DNA of 23,549 nucleotides from assembly GCA_031553775.1 (NCBI GenBank), contig JAVBLA010000077.1:1-23549 (forward strand), in the 5' to 3' direction. The notes beneath the pieces were generated by a model. It was not told the origin of the DNA. It saw only the letters and a list, made by a program, of their open reading frames with translations, and did no database searches. The DNA is from JAISFI01 sp031553775. GTDB lineage: Bacteria > Bacteroidota > Bacteroidia > Bacteroidales > Azobacteroidaceae. Positions 22,850 through 23,549 of the stretch are shown here, in pieces. Position 1 is the first letter of the stretch. Every line of letters starts with the position of its first letter. The position numbers were made by a program, and so were the translations under genes.

Positions 22850-23549
22850 TTACTTTCCAAATCTTGAGCTATCGACCTCTTTATGCTTCTTTTCCTTAAA
22901 ATCTCCGAATTTATATACAAACGATATTGAAATCCTTCTTGAATCAGGAATCATGTGCATGATTAGGTTCTGCGTTTTATAGTTCAGATAGAGGTCTTCA
23001 GGATACCATGAGTTAAACATATCGTTGGCTTTTAACGATAACTCTGCCTTATCTTTGGCAAAAGTCCATTTTATACTTGCATCTACGCTATACATACTGC
23101 TTATGGTCATTGGCCCCTGAATACTCCGGGAAATATATGACCCCGACAGTTCCGCTTTTATATCAGGTTTCGACGAGATATTGAACGTATTTTCCAGATT
23201 ACCATAGAAGGTAAAATTGTCCTTATCAAAGCTTATGTCGTGATAGTGACTGCTCTTCATTCGGTCATAAAAACCATTCAAAGTCAATCTGCTGCTGAAG
23301 ACTGAACCAATCTTGAAAGGTATCACAGCATTAAGTCCCAGCTTGCTTGAATAGTCAAAATTCAAGGTCTTGTAAATCAGGACTAATCTTTCAGGAGATT
23401 GATAAGGCAGTTGATTGAAATTCTTATCTATATAGTTCGCATACAGCGTGAATATGTATTTATTCTTCAAGATGTAATTCAACTGTGACGAATAAGTTCT
23501 TGACGGTTGCAAGTCCGTATTCCCCTGTATCTCCATATATCCGTTAAGG
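22850..23549 (-). CDS. TonB-dependent-type outer-membrane receptor, C-terminal barrel (5' partial)
   Basis: The frame is open from the window edge to the stop at 22850 and encodes the last 233 residues or so of a large barrel. Repeated amphipathic strands (QLNYILKNKYIFTLYANY, SKLGLNAVIPFKIGSVFSS, VDASIKWTFAKDKAELSL) lead to the final strand RRISISFVYKFGDF and the tail KEVDSSRFGK. This end is characteristic of Bacteroidetes CarboxypepD_reg/OMP_b-brl_3 receptors. An internal ATG at 23536 is not the start. The ligand is unknown and the plug domain lies outside the window. It is 166 bases upstream of the helicase start on the same strand, and no SusD partner follows. Confidence 0.88.
   Translation of the reverse strand, partial: LNGYMEIQGNTDLQPSRTYSSQLNYILKNKYIFTLYANYIDKNFNQLPYQSPERLVLIYKTLNFDYSSKLGLNAVIPFKIGSVFSSRLTLNGFYDRMKSSHYHDISFDKDNFTFYGNLENTFNISSKPDIKAELSGSYISRSIQGPMTISSMYSVDASIKWTFAKDKAELSLKANDMFNSWYPEDLYLNYKTQNLIMHMIPDSRRISISFVYKFGDFKEKKHKEVDSSRFGK

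Overview
The window looks like a Bacteroidota chromosome, most likely order Bacteroidales. Gene starts lack strong Shine-Dalgarno sequences. Several starts are preceded by the Bacteroidetes -7 promoter element TAnnTTTG. The protein families also fit: a DUF4369/TlpA lipoprotein, a DUF3298 (RsiV-like) lipoprotein, a DUF5856-like ferritin-fold protein, a Ser-type sulfatase and a CarboxypepD_reg/OMP_b-brl_3-type outer-membrane receptor. No rRNA, tRNA, CRISPR array, integrase or transposase was seen. The species cannot be named from this.

Layout. 1-1.1 kb (+): the end of a DUF1254/DUF1214 protein, a terminator hairpin, and a predicted outer-membrane barrel protein. 1.1-6.0 kb (-): a TlpA-like thioredoxin lipoprotein, an alkyltransferase-like (ATL) protein with Ala in place of the acceptor Cys, a HigBA-type toxin-antitoxin pair, a DUF3298 lipoprotein and a hotdog acyl-CoA thioesterase. 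The antitoxin is fused to an ImmA/IrrE-type zinc peptidase domain, and the toxin is cut short by an in-frame TGA. 6.0-6.5 kb: gene debris, made up of a frameshifted GIY-YIG nuclease remnant and an unassigned plus-strand coding remnant. 6.5-12.4 kb (-): a complete type I restriction-modification operon, hsdR-hsdM-hsdS, with overlapping stops and starts. 12.5-14.1 kb: a DUF5856-like protein, a nitroreductase and a YbaK/ProX-type tRNA deacylase. 14.1-15.2 kb (-): a DUF4062 / HATPase_c_4 (RecG-C-like) gene split by an apparent internal deletion and frame change. 15.2-19.2 kb: a small unknown gene, then a two-gene plus-strand unit (MNT-HEPN fusion followed by a Sll1717-family P-loop ATPase), then a convergent PD-(D/E)XK nuclease-like gene. 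19.2-23.5 kb (-): a nucleotidyltransferase-fold protein, a secreted Ser-type sulfatase, a DbpA-like DEAD-box RNA helicase with DEFD as motif II, and the 3' part of an outer-membrane receptor gene.

The stretch from about 6.2 to 19.2 kb reads as a defence island set among housekeeping genes. It holds an intact type I RM system, broken nuclease and ATPase genes, and an AT-rich block of MNT-HEPN, ATPase and PD-(D/E)XK genes. The most promising candidate for an undescribed system is that last block: a nucleotidyltransferase/HEPN protein apparently co-transcribed with a large P-loop ATPase, next to a nuclease-fold gene. Everything said here about immunity is inference from families and context. No domain search or genome comparison could be run.
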